Assembly: GCA_947561585.1 (NCBI GenBank)
Contig: CANNZV010001060.1
Span: 1-64,000, forward strand
Source of the DNA: Caprella mutica
Lineage: Eukaryota > Arthropoda > Malacostraca > Amphipoda > Caprellidae
Length of the DNA stretch: 64,000 nt
Reading direction: 5' to 3'
The position numbers were made by a program, and so were the translations under genes. Shown here piece after piece: positions 56,171-64,000 of this stretch. The notes below the pieces were generated by a model. It saw only the letters and a program-made list of their open reading frames with translations, was not told the origin of the DNA and did no database searches. Positions within the stretch are counted from its first letter, which is position 1, and each line of letters starts with the position of its first letter.

Positions 56171-56177
56171 TCTTGAA

Positions 56178-57692
56178 ATGGATTCTTCAGGAAAAATTAA
56201 TGATTTACGAATCATTGACGCATCCAAATTAACCGCCGATGCCTTGGTCGCTGTGAATAGCAGGCACAATGCTTGTGTTGAGAATAGAACTACTGGAGAA
56301 GGAGGAGGTATATTCACCATGGATGGTATTCAAGTTGGCAGCTCATTGATGCAAGTCCCATTTACAGTCAACACTCCGGAGGGACCAATAACTATTCACT
56401 CTGTTACTAATCAGCAAATGCAGCAAAATTTTGCTATGGCCGTTCCACAAGCTCCTCCAGGAACTGTACAGAAGATGCAGGTCATGAATTCCACTCCCAA
56501 TATGCCCATAATAACAGTCATCATGCCTGATCAAGGAGGAGACTCTTCTAGTGTATCAGTCCCGGTGATTCAGGCACTGCCTGATAAATCTAAGAGTAAA
56601 GCATTCACTAGAGTTGCTTGTTCTATTTGTGATAAGACTTTTAGTTGTGGTGCCAATCTTAGAGACCACATGAGACTTCATACTGGTGAGAAACCATTCA
56701 AATGCTCTGAATGCCCAATGGAGTTTGCTCAAAGGTCCAATTGGAGATTACACAAAAGGGTTCATACAGGTGAGAGACCTTTCATGTGCGGAATATGTGG
56801 AAAGACCTTCGCTAGGAGTTCTCATCTTCCGGGCCATGTTAGGATGCACACAGGGGAGCGTCCCTTTACTTGTGAACTGTGCAATGCTAGTTTCTCATCC
56901 GCTCAGGCTTTAAAAAACCACAGTAGGACTCACACTGGTGAGAAACCTTATGTCTGCAACTCATGCAATACCCCTTTCACACATAGCTCCTCTCTGTCAT
57001 CTCACAAGAAGAAGTGTGATGGAATGAAGCGTAGGAGAGGAAGACCGGCTGGGCCAGGTCCTAAAGCAACACGCAAGAAAAAGGAAGGAATCACCAGACC
57101 CAGAGGAAGACCTAAGAAAAAGTTGCGACTTGGTAGAGGACGCAAGAAGATTCAATCGAACACCTCGGCAGTTGATGATATTGTTGATGAGGCCATTTCT
57201 TCAAGTCAAATTGATGAGAATGATATTGCGATAGAAGCATCTAATGATGATGAGGACACTGCTGTCAATCTAGAGATGGAAGAGATTTCTGAATGCAAGG
57301 ATGAAATTGAAAAACCTGAAACTACTACCAAAGCAAATACGAAGGTTGTGAGAATACCTAATGAAAACCAAATTCAGAGAGGCAGTGCTAGGCTCAGGCA
57401 CAAGAGAAATAAATTATTGCAAGAATTAAATCACAATGAGGATCAAATTATTCTCGATAACGGGAACAGTAGCGTATTCGAGGATCATGATTTAAATGTT
57501 CAAAACTCCAATGGTGAGGCACCAAGTATTTTCATTCCAAATAATGATGTTGTTGGCAAGGATTATATCATTGACTCAAACAGTCAGAGCCAGCCTACAA
57601 TTGTTACTTATGTGGCTCCAGTTAATCTAGCAACTAATAGTTACGTGTCTGAAATCAGTCAAACTTACAGCAATGAATGTAGTGAATCCTAA
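56178..57692 (+). CDS. C2H2 zinc-finger protein with AT-hooks (paralog 1)
   Basis: Single coding exon, 504 residues, starting at ATG 56178 (the exon begins at 56145). The N-terminal 140 residues are Gln/Val/Pro-rich and resemble a transactivation region. Five C2H2 fingers span residues about 148-280, joined by the canonical HTGE(K/R)PF linkers; the last ends in Cys (HKKKC), a C2HC variant. Basic AT-hooks follow: RRRGRPAG near 284-291 and RPRGRPKKK near 307-315. The C-terminal third is acidic and Asn/Ser-rich. It is probably a sequence-specific nuclear transcription regulator. Finger 3 ([19 protein letters not shown]) nearly matches finger 3 of the gene 2 kb downstream, so the two are tandem duplicates. 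Confidence 0.92.
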   Translation: MDSSGKINDLRIIDASKLTADALVAVNSRHNACVENRTTGEGGGIFTMDGIQVGSSLMQVPFTVNTPEGPITIHSVTNQQMQQNFAMAVPQAPPGTVQKMQVMNSTPNMPIITVIMPDQGGDSSSVSVPVIQALPDKSKSKAFTRVACSICDKTFSCGANLRDHMRLHTGEKPFKCSECPMEFAQRSNWRLHKRVHTGERPFMCGICGKTFARSSHLPGHVRMHTGERPFTCELCNASFSSAQALKNHSRTHTGEKPYVCNSCNTPFTHSSSLSSHKKKCDGMKRRRGRPAGPGPKATRKKKEGITRPRGRPKKKLRLGRGRKKIQSNTSAVDDIVDEAISSSQIDENDIAIEASNDDEDTAVNLEMEEISECKDEIEKPETTTKANTKVVRIPNENQIQRGSARLRHKRNKLLQELNHNEDQIILDNGNSSVFEDHDLNVQNSNGEAPSIFIPNNDVVGKDYIIDSNSQSQPTIVTYVAPVNLATNSYVSEISQTYSNECSES

Positions 57693-58110
57693 CGTTCTCT
57701 TTTTATTTATCTCTTAGCTATTTGGTCTCGCTTGGAATTTAAAAACATTTGTTTGTATATATAAATATATTGTGATTCATTGAGAGAGGTTCTATACATG
57801 TAACATAACTGAAAACTAGCTACATGACTGCTAGTTGAACTATTCAATATTAAATTGGTAATGTCATGTTTATATAGTATACTAATATTCATTCTGTCAA
57901 CTTGTATATCCACTACACATGAAATATCTTTGATTGTAGCTACTAAATCAGTATTGACTTTAATTCTTAAAAGAACTTTTCTTTAATTAAAAAGATATGC
58001 CAAATATGAATAGTTACCAGAGTTCAATTATTTTGAACTGCCTATAACTGTATTCTTGAATTATGTTAACAATTTACGAATAACATGGCTACTCAACAAG
58101 CTACTTTGCA
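57693..58110. other. 3' UTR and intergenic stretch
   Basis: AT-rich. No canonical AATAAA was identified near the stop. No exon. Confidence 0.35.
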
Positions 58111-58290
58111 TAGGGTAAGTTACGAATTATTGGTCGGTTTCAGTAAAAAAGTAAAAACAATAGAGTAAATATTGTTTAATTGGTACCCATGATACCTGTG
58201 GGTATCATGGATACCAATTAAATAATGATTAATATCTTTTATATTATGATCGAAGATGTGAAACCGACTGATAATTTGTAACTTACTCTA
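58111..58290. mobile_element. Family C foldback MITE with full core
   Basis: TAGGGTAAGTTACGAATTAT at the left and ATAATTTGTAACTTACTCTA at the right. The centre is TTGGTACCCATGATACC then a GGTATCATGGATACCAATT mirror. Confidence 0.88.
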
Positions 58291-58654
58291 CTAGTTATTC
58301 TTCCTCATCAAACACCCCTTATATTATATCTAAGAACACTTTAACTATGCTTAGGTACATTACTGGACTATTCAGAAGCTCATTATAGCTATGTGATAAT
58401 ATTTCCTTGATTTGTAGTACCTCTGATAATTCTCCTTTGATTATGTAGCAAATCTGGGAGAATCTGTTGCAAATTTTCTTCTTGTTTTTAATTCAAATCT
58501 GGTAATTTTTCTTCAACTTTGTTATATCATTTTGCAAAGTGTTAGCTAAATGTTTCTTCAACTTTGAAAAATTTAACTTTAAAGCAATATTTCAAGTATA
58601 TAATAGATTTCATGACCATTTGTCTATTGTCCTCTTGCTGTCATCAATAAGGCA

Positions 58655-58860
58655 AAAAATTGTCAAAATTGACATTTCTGATCATGAGAATTTTTTTTAT
58701 TATGCAACATTTATTTTAATTGGTATCCATGATACATGCAAAAATGTGATTGGTATATATCTGAGAGGTATCATGGATACTAAACAAAGTAACATTTAAA
58801 TAATATTTTTTCTTATGATCGAGAATGTGGAACAGCCCAATATCTCGGAACTTACCCTAT
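58655..58860. mobile_element. Family C foldback MITE, left arm decayed
   Basis: TTGGTATCCATGATACATGC and GGTATCATGGATACTAAAC form the core; the right arm is GATCGAGAATGTGGAACAGC then TCGGAACTTACCCTA. Only TTTCTGATCATGAG remains of the left arm. Confidence 0.75.
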
Positions 58861-59643
58861 ATGGTTGATTTAACAAACAAATTTTATCAAAATATAGAAT
58901 ACTGTTACCAAATATTATTTATACTTACTTAGCTACTTTTAAATGATAAACAAAGTTGGCTCTGTATGTATAGTAAATGTGGTGATTCCTAATATCCAGC
59001 ACATTATTCTTTATGTTGAAATGTTTCAACAATTTTGTACAAGGTAAATACATTGTTTTATTTGACTGTTTTCTAATTATCCTTATATGTTGTTGAAATA
59101 TTTTCATATCAAAATGATTAATTATATTTAGCTTCTCATTTATTATTAGCTTCTTCTTCTAATAACATTCTGGTTTTGAATTGAATAATTATTTAACTAG
59201 TATAATTGACAGATTGTTCAGCAACCTGCTAAGAAATTGAACAATTTTACACTAAATAATTAAATTTGTTTTAATTATATTATTAATGGTCATATTTTGA
59301 TTAATAAAAATATAACCTAATGAAATAGTCTCTCGCTATTGTCAGATATTGAAAGAACATTAACATCTTAATATTTGTAAAGTAAACTTGATTCTTAATG
59401 ACCATTTTTATTAATTTGATATTTAAATAATAAAATGAAATATGAGTAAGGATTAATAGGTTACAAAACCGCTTACAAATTAATTATTGAGAAGACTACC
59501 TAATTTAATAGTCTTGGGAGGATACAAATAATCTACCCCTTTGAAGGTGAACCATAAGTATAGTTTCAAGTTTCATTCATCAATTGACATGAGGGTTAAA
59601 ATTGATATTCTGATGTTAATTTTATTTAATAGCTATTAAACAG
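58861..59643. other. Intergenic stretch and presumed 5' UTR of paralog 2
   Basis: AT-rich, no exon recognised. AAACAGGTGAGT at about 59639 is a good donor that could end a 5' UTR exon, giving an 86-bp intron up to the TTATTTCAG acceptor at 59729. Confidence 0.4.
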
Positions 59644-59744
59644 GTGAGTCTACAAAATTACATGTCTGACTATTCTGTAGCTAATCAGTTTACCTTGAAT
59701 TTTTAATTAACTGTACTCCTTTATTTCAGATTAAGGTTGCAACC

Positions 59745-61652
59745 ATGGAGAGTGGAGATGGCAACCTCAACCAAATCAGTAATGTGGTGACTATCAACCA
59801 AAACAACATCACAACCGTAACTGCCAGTAGTTTGGCGAACTTGAATATCGGTATCCCGGCTGTCGGTGTTCCTGTATCTGGCAGTTCGGCTATACCTGGT
59901 CTAGCCATTTACAACTGCGGAGATAACGTGGGTCAATTGATATCTGGACAGGCGGTTCAGGTGGAATTGTCTGCTAATGACTTTGCGCGTCAGTTCAACC
60001 AGCAACTGGGTTCCCAGTACCCAATTCAGGTGCAGCTGGTCCAGCCTAATGGTCATGGTGGTCAGGCACAACAAATTATACCAATACAAATCCACCAACC
60101 CGGTCCATCTAATCAGAATCAGCAGATTCAAATTCAAGGAGGGCAGCACATTCAGATACAGTCTATGGCACAGCATGTGCAGCAACAAATTCCTTTCACG
60201 ACCACAAGTATCGCAACACCTTTAAATGATAAAGATAAAAATATAATGAAAACAAACGCCAGTGTTGATAGTATTATCGAAATGAAGAAACCAAGGTCAA
60301 AATTAATGGCGGGTGAAAGAGTTATTTGTCATGTTTGTAACAAGAGTGTGTCGTGCGCCGCCACTTTGAGGGATCACCTTCGTACACACACGGGAGAGAG
60401 GCCTTTTAAATGTCCAGAATGTCCCCTATCCTTTTCCCAAAGATCTAATCTTAGGATGCACAAGAGGCTACACACCGGTGAGCGCCCTTACATGTGTGGA
60501 ATATGCGGTAAAACCTTTGCTCGCTCTTCTCATCTTCCAGCACACATGAGGACCCATACGGGTGAGAAACCGTATCAGTGTCAGGAGTGCGACCACTCAT
60601 TCATAACGGCTCAGCAGCTGAAAAACCACCACAGAGTTCACACCGGAGAGAAACCATGGAAGTGCGATCTATGCGAGGCAGCTTTCACACACTCTTCTTC
60701 TCTATCAACACACAAGAAAAAACATACCGGCCACAAACCTTTCGCTTGCGAGGTTTGTGGCAAGAAATTTTTCTTCACGTCTGCTCTAGAAAAACATCTC
60801 AAGGTTCACTCCAAACATAGACCTTTTGCTTGTCCTAACTGTGATCATACATTCAAGTACAAGGAAAGCCTCACAGTTCACATGGGAAGATATTGCGGTA
60901 AAAATACGGACAAGAAACCACGGGCCAGAAAACCTGATGCCAAAAGATCGGGGCCAAAAGTAGGGGCTGGTAGAAAATATGTACAGCAGAAAAAGACGAG
61001 ACCTAGAGGGCGACCAAAGAAGAAAGGAAGCTGGTCTAAAAGACCATCTAGAAAAATAATGGACGATATTCCAGAACAAGATTCGTCTCCTATGAAGTCG
61101 GAGGATTCCGGTAGTGAAACTTACCCGCAAGAAAGTTTGCTCAACACGAGTGATGATGGCCGAATTCCAGAGGCTGAACTAAAGGTAGAGGTCGGCCTTA
61201 GTCAAGATTGCGAAAACAGTAACGGACAGCATGTTGTTGTCAACTCTTTAAGCGACGAAAGTGTCGTGATCAACAACTCCAATATCCAGTTTCAGCCTCA
61301 AATACAGAGCTACCAGTTAACACAGCAGCAAATCCTAGACTCTTCCCATGGTTCGAATGTTCTCCAATTAGATCCCTCCACTCAAAACATCACAATGTTG
61401 CCTCCTGAAGAAGCAGAAAAGTACATTTCCTCTTCTGGAGGTAATGTTCAGGTGGTTACTGTGCGGCCTGAAATGCTGCAACAGCAGTTTGTAGATAACA
61501 ACTTGCAGATGATCAGCACTGGGCAAGTGGTGAGGAATGGGGAGATTTTGAGTGCTCAGCAGTTGCAACAATTACGGCAGATGCAACCAACTGAGAGTAT
61601 GCATAGTATGGGAAATAAAGACAACATGCAGATGTACTGCCAGCAACGGTAG
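59745..61652 (+). CDS. C2H2 zinc-finger protein with AT-hook (paralog 2)
   Basis: Single coding exon, 635 residues; ATG at 59745 lies 15 bases after the TTATTTCAG acceptor. Residues 1-180 are Gln/Asn/Ile-rich (IQIQGGQHIQIQ), a likely activation region. Seven C2H2 fingers lie between about 195 and 384 with HTGE(K/R)P linkers; the seventh ends in Cys. RPRGRPKKK (about 419-427) is an AT-hook. The acidic, then Gln-rich, tail ends NMQMYCQQR. Compared with paralog 1 it keeps fingers 1-5 in the same order and has two more. It is probably a nuclear DNA-binding regulator. The final codons are part of a 44-bp tandem repeat that continues into the 3' UTR, so the present C-terminus may have arisen by that expansion. 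Confidence 0.93.
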   Translation: MESGDGNLNQISNVVTINQNNITTVTASSLANLNIGIPAVGVPVSGSSAIPGLAIYNCGDNVGQLISGQAVQVELSANDFARQFNQQLGSQYPIQVQLVQPNGHGGQAQQIIPIQIHQPGPSNQNQQIQIQGGQHIQIQSMAQHVQQQIPFTTTSIATPLNDKDKNIMKTNASVDSIIEMKKPRSKLMAGERVICHVCNKSVSCAATLRDHLRTHTGERPFKCPECPLSFSQRSNLRMHKRLHTGERPYMCGICGKTFARSSHLPAHMRTHTGEKPYQCQECDHSFITAQQLKNHHRVHTGEKPWKCDLCEAAFTHSSSLSTHKKKHTGHKPFACEVCGKKFFFTSALEKHLKVHSKHRPFACPNCDHTFKYKESLTVHMGRYCGKNTDKKPRARKPDAKRSGPKVGAGRKYVQQKKTRPRGRPKKKGSWSKRPSRKIMDDIPEQDSSPMKSEDSGSETYPQESLLNTSDDGRIPEAELKVEVGLSQDCENSNGQHVVVNSLSDESVVINNSNIQFQPQIQSYQLTQQQILDSSHGSNVLQLDPSTQNITMLPPEEAEKYISSSGGNVQVVTVRPEMLQQQFVDNNLQMISTGQVVRNGEILSAQQLQQLRQMQPTESMHSMGNKDNMQMYCQQR

Positions 61653-61872
61653 AAATGACTATTGACAGCATGCAGATGTACTGCCAGCAACGGTAGAAAT
61701 GACCATTGACAACATGCAGATGTATTGCCAGCAACGGTAAAAAAGACCATTGACAGCATGCAGATGTATTGCCAGCAACGGTAGGTATGACCATTGACAG
61801 CATGCAGATGTACTGCCAGCAACGGTAGGAATGACCATTGACAGCATGCAGATGTATTGCCAGCAACGGTAG
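61622..61872 (+). repeat. 44-bp minisatellite containing the C-terminus and stop codon of paralog 2
   Basis: Six units of GCATGCAGATGTACTGCCAG then CAACGGTAG and AAATGACCATTGACA. The first unit is coding and supplies MQMYCQQR and the TAG stop; five more follow in the 3' UTR, each again ending in TAG or TAA. Confidence 0.93.
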
Positions 61873-61900
61873 AAGAAATAACCTCTGTCAGCCTTTTTCC

Positions 61901-62126
61901 AGGGTAAGTTCCTAGTTATCAGACTGGTCCACATTTTCGATCATAAAAATATAATATTGAAGTATACATTTCAATTGGTATCCCTGATACTTGCATGTTT
62001 TACTCGTTATTTTAATTGGTATCCCTGATACTTGCAAGTAATCATGGATACCAATTAAAATGTCTACTTAAATATTTCTTTTTGATCTAATATGTGGAAC
62101 TGTCCGATAACTTAGAATGTGCTGTA
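61901..62126. mobile_element. Family C foldback MITE with duplicated core
   Basis: AGGGTAAGTTCCTAGTTATC then CACATTTTCGATCAT at the left; AATTGGTATCCCTGATACTT appears twice, then ATCATGGATACCAATT; the right arm GTGGAACTGTCCGATAACTT is degraded at the end. It starts 28 bp after the 44-bp array. Confidence 0.8.
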
Positions 62127-62278
62127 ATTGGGTAGCTATTGGCTGTTAATTAATTTCAAATTTATTAAGTAGTCAAGAATGTACATTATGTAAATAGTTC
62201 CTAATTGACGGTGGCAATATTGTGTATAATTTTATTAGCAACTATGAGGCAAAAATCAGCAGTAAATGATTTCGTAAA

Positions 62279-62442
62279 TAGGGGAAGTTATGAATTATTG
62301 GACGGTTACTAATTTACGCGTGAGGGAAAAAATAAATTAATATTATTTACCTTTCAAAGAAAATAGCCAACTTGCTAGTTAGTAAGTTTTTATTATATGA
62401 CAGAGGATGTGAAACCGTCCAATAACTCGTAACTTACCCCAT
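62279..62442. mobile_element. Family C foldback MITE, core absent
   Basis: TAGGGGAAGTTATGAATTAT then TGGACGG at the left; CCGTCCAATAACTCGTAACT then TACCCC at the right. Confidence 0.8.
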
Positions 62443-62567
62443 GTGATACAGACTATTAAAGGAAAAGTGTTAATTTTATTCTAGTGAATTTTGTTGTGTA
62501 GATTTGTTTTAACTGTCCAGTCATATCTTGTGACACTTCGCTGTTGATTTTAGGAAAGTCTTGGCTA

Positions 62568-62847
62568 ATGGGGCAAGCTCCGAGTTATCGGACAGTTGCA
62601 CATTTTCGATCATAAAAAATAGGATCATTTTGGTATCCATGATACCAATTGAAATAACAATCTGAATAATGTATATTTCAATTGGTATCATGGATACCAA
62701 TTGAAATAAAAATCTGAATAATGTATATTTCAAATGGTATCATGGATACCAATTGAAATAACAAGCTGAAAACAGTGTATTTTTATTAGTATCCATATCA
62801 AATAATCGAAAAAGAGGAACCGTCCGTTAACTTGGAACTTACCCTAT
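62568..62847. mobile_element. Family C foldback MITE with triplicated core
   Basis: GGGGCAAGCTCCGAGTTATC then GGACAG at the left; GTCCGTTAACTTGGAACTTA then CCCTA at the right. TTGGTATC(C)ATG(G)ATACCAATT occurs three times about 50 bp apart, joined by GAAATAA(C/A)AATCTGAATA spacers. Confidence 0.85.
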
Positions 62848-63309
62848 TCTTGTAGCAGAAATTTGTTGTAATGAATAAGACTATTGAATTATGTTGAAGA
62901 GGAATAAATATTTTATAGCATTGTATAAATTTTATTTACATTAATACTTCAAGACTAGAAATATGGAACTGGAACAATGGATATCTTAAAAGAATAAACT
63001 AAAAGTTTTATAAGTTACGTAATTTGGTCTATTGGCTTATAATATGATTTCTAAATATATTGACTGTTTAGTAGAACGGGTTAAATAAAATGTAACCATG
63101 AAAACGATATGTTCCATAAAACTTGCCAGTACATTTTTAATTTCATATTATTAGTAAAAAATGTACGAAATAGCGTAACTGGAATAACATTTTATATCAA
63201 AATGATTTATTTGAAGAGTTATTTATTTAATGAACTCATTTTGTATCATGTAAAAAGAGAGACAATTGAGGTTATGTCAATATGGCAGTGAATTACTTTT
63301 AAATAGTGC
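62848..63309. other. Gene-free AT-rich stretch
   Basis: Nothing recognised; a 60-residue open frame at 63109-63291 lacks support. Confidence 0.35.
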
Positions 63310-63466
63310 TAGGGATAGTTACGAATTATCGGTCAATAGTACATCTTCAGACATAGCGATAAGAAAAACAATACAAAAATTGTTAATATTACACATTGCT
63401 ATCTAATACATCTGCAAACCCGGGTTTGCAGATGTAGTACTGACCGATAATTCGGAACTTACCCTA
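63310..63466. mobile_element. Family C foldback MITE with unusual centre
   Basis: AGGGATAGTTACGAATTATC and GTACATCTTCAGACAT at the left; GATGTAGTACTGACCGATAA then TTCGGAACTTACCCTA at the right. The centre is GCAAACCCGGGTTTGC, a perfect 16-bp palindrome different from the usual core. Confidence 0.82.
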
Positions 63467-63550
63467 CAGTTAAAGAAGTATTAGTACTATCAGAAAAATT
63501 AATTTACTCTCATTAGCTATAGTAACGGAGTCAATCATTAAAAATGAAGT

Positions 63551-63645
63551 AGGTGATGTAAGTTCCGAAATACCTGATGATTCCACATTTTCGATAGCTA
63601 TAATCGAAAATGTGGAACCGTACAATAATTCAGGACTTTGCCTAA
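63551..63645. mobile_element. Family C foldback MITE, short and near-perfect inside
   Basis: ATTCCACATTTTCGATAGCT is followed directly by ATAATCGAAAATGTGGAACC, so the arms meet with almost no loop. The outer ends GTAAGTTCCGAAATACC and AATTCAGGACTTTGCC are diverged. Confidence 0.75.
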
Positions 63646-63670
63646 TGTTCAACTAACCATTAAACACAAA

Positions 63671-63931
63671 GGGCCGTACACACGTGGGTTTTTAAAAGTT
63701 TTCCACCAGACTTTTTGTTAAGCTCCTCCTACTTTTTCCACGAGAATAATAAGAAAAAAACGATAGTATTTATTTTAGTTGGCATCCATGATACCTGCAG
63801 GTTTCTTGGATACCAACTAAAATAAATATTAATTATATAGTTTTTCCTTATATTCTCGTGGAAAAAGTAGGAGGAGCTTAGCAAAAAGTCTGGCGGAACG
63901 ACTTAAAAAAACCCTACGTGTGTACGGCCCT
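63671..63931. mobile_element. Harbinger/Tourist-like MITE, copy 5 of family B
   Basis: GGGCCGTACACACGTGGGTT at the left and ACGTGTGTACGGCCCT at the right. The full core is present (TTGGCATCCATGATACCTGC then AGGTTTCTTGGATACCAA). The right flank is TTA and the left flank is AAA, so the duplication is imperfect here. Confidence 0.9.
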
Positions 63932-64000
63932 TTAGAATGTTTCGTGACTGAACAAAGTAGTTTAAAATATAGTTGGTCAATTGTCGGTAATATGAACCTT

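Noticed and set aside
59901..60225. Alternative-frame open reading frames over zinc-finger paralog 2
   Set aside because: Overlap the well-supported C2H2 gene and have no independent features.
61513..61934. Reverse-strand frames with CWQYICMLSMV repeats
   Set aside because: Shadows of the 44-bp repeat and the zinc-finger 3' end on the other strand.

Overview
The window looks like nuclear DNA of an arthropod, most likely an insect. It is AT-rich, its genes are split by introns with GT..AG borders, and AATAAA poly(A) signals follow two of the genes. It is packed with minisatellites, short foldback (MITE-like) elements and decayed non-LTR retrotransposons. I cannot fix the order or species from sequence alone. 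No bacterial, organellar or viral gene organisation is visible.

Five protein-coding genes can be supported, all on the + strand: an F-box protein with a leucine-rich C-terminal part (three coding exons, 7993-16001); a tetraspanin (six coding exons, 35746-38937) whose TGA stop is followed in frame by 766 open codons (38938-41238); a METTL24/FkbM-type membrane-anchored methyltransferase (47427-51077, about seven exons); and two neighbouring, clearly paralogous C2H2 zinc-finger/AT-hook proteins (56178-57692 and 59745-61652).

Layout. 1-7.9 kb: gene-free, several foldback elements and minisatellites. 8-16 kb: F-box gene with two introns of 3-4 kb, filled by 38-bp, 24-bp and 21-bp tandem arrays. 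The same 50-bp minisatellite lies on both sides of this gene. 16.9-25 kb: a near-continuous series of tandem arrays (17, 50, 26, 20 and 22 bp units). 26-31 kb: two dead non-LTR retrotransposons, one sitting inside a 51-bp minisatellite. 31-35.5 kb: more minisatellites. 35.7-41.2 kb: tetraspanin and its long tail. 42.7-43.2 kb: an array of CCAAT motifs. 43.6-47 kb: a cluster of six or more foldback elements. 47.4-51 kb: methyltransferase. 52.7-54.9 kb: hAT-like and nested foldback elements. 56-61.7 kb: zinc-finger pair. 61.9-63.9 kb: six foldback elements in a row.

The most striking signals are: (1) two foldback families with unrelated ends and different target-site duplications that share the same internal palindromic core; (2) the candidate stop-codon readthrough of the tetraspanin; (3) minisatellites that copy functional gene signals, namely a 5' splice site in the methyltransferase and the last codons plus stop codon of the second zinc-finger gene. 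The genes do not form an obvious pathway; the zinc-finger pair is a local duplication and the rest appear to be independent neighbours.
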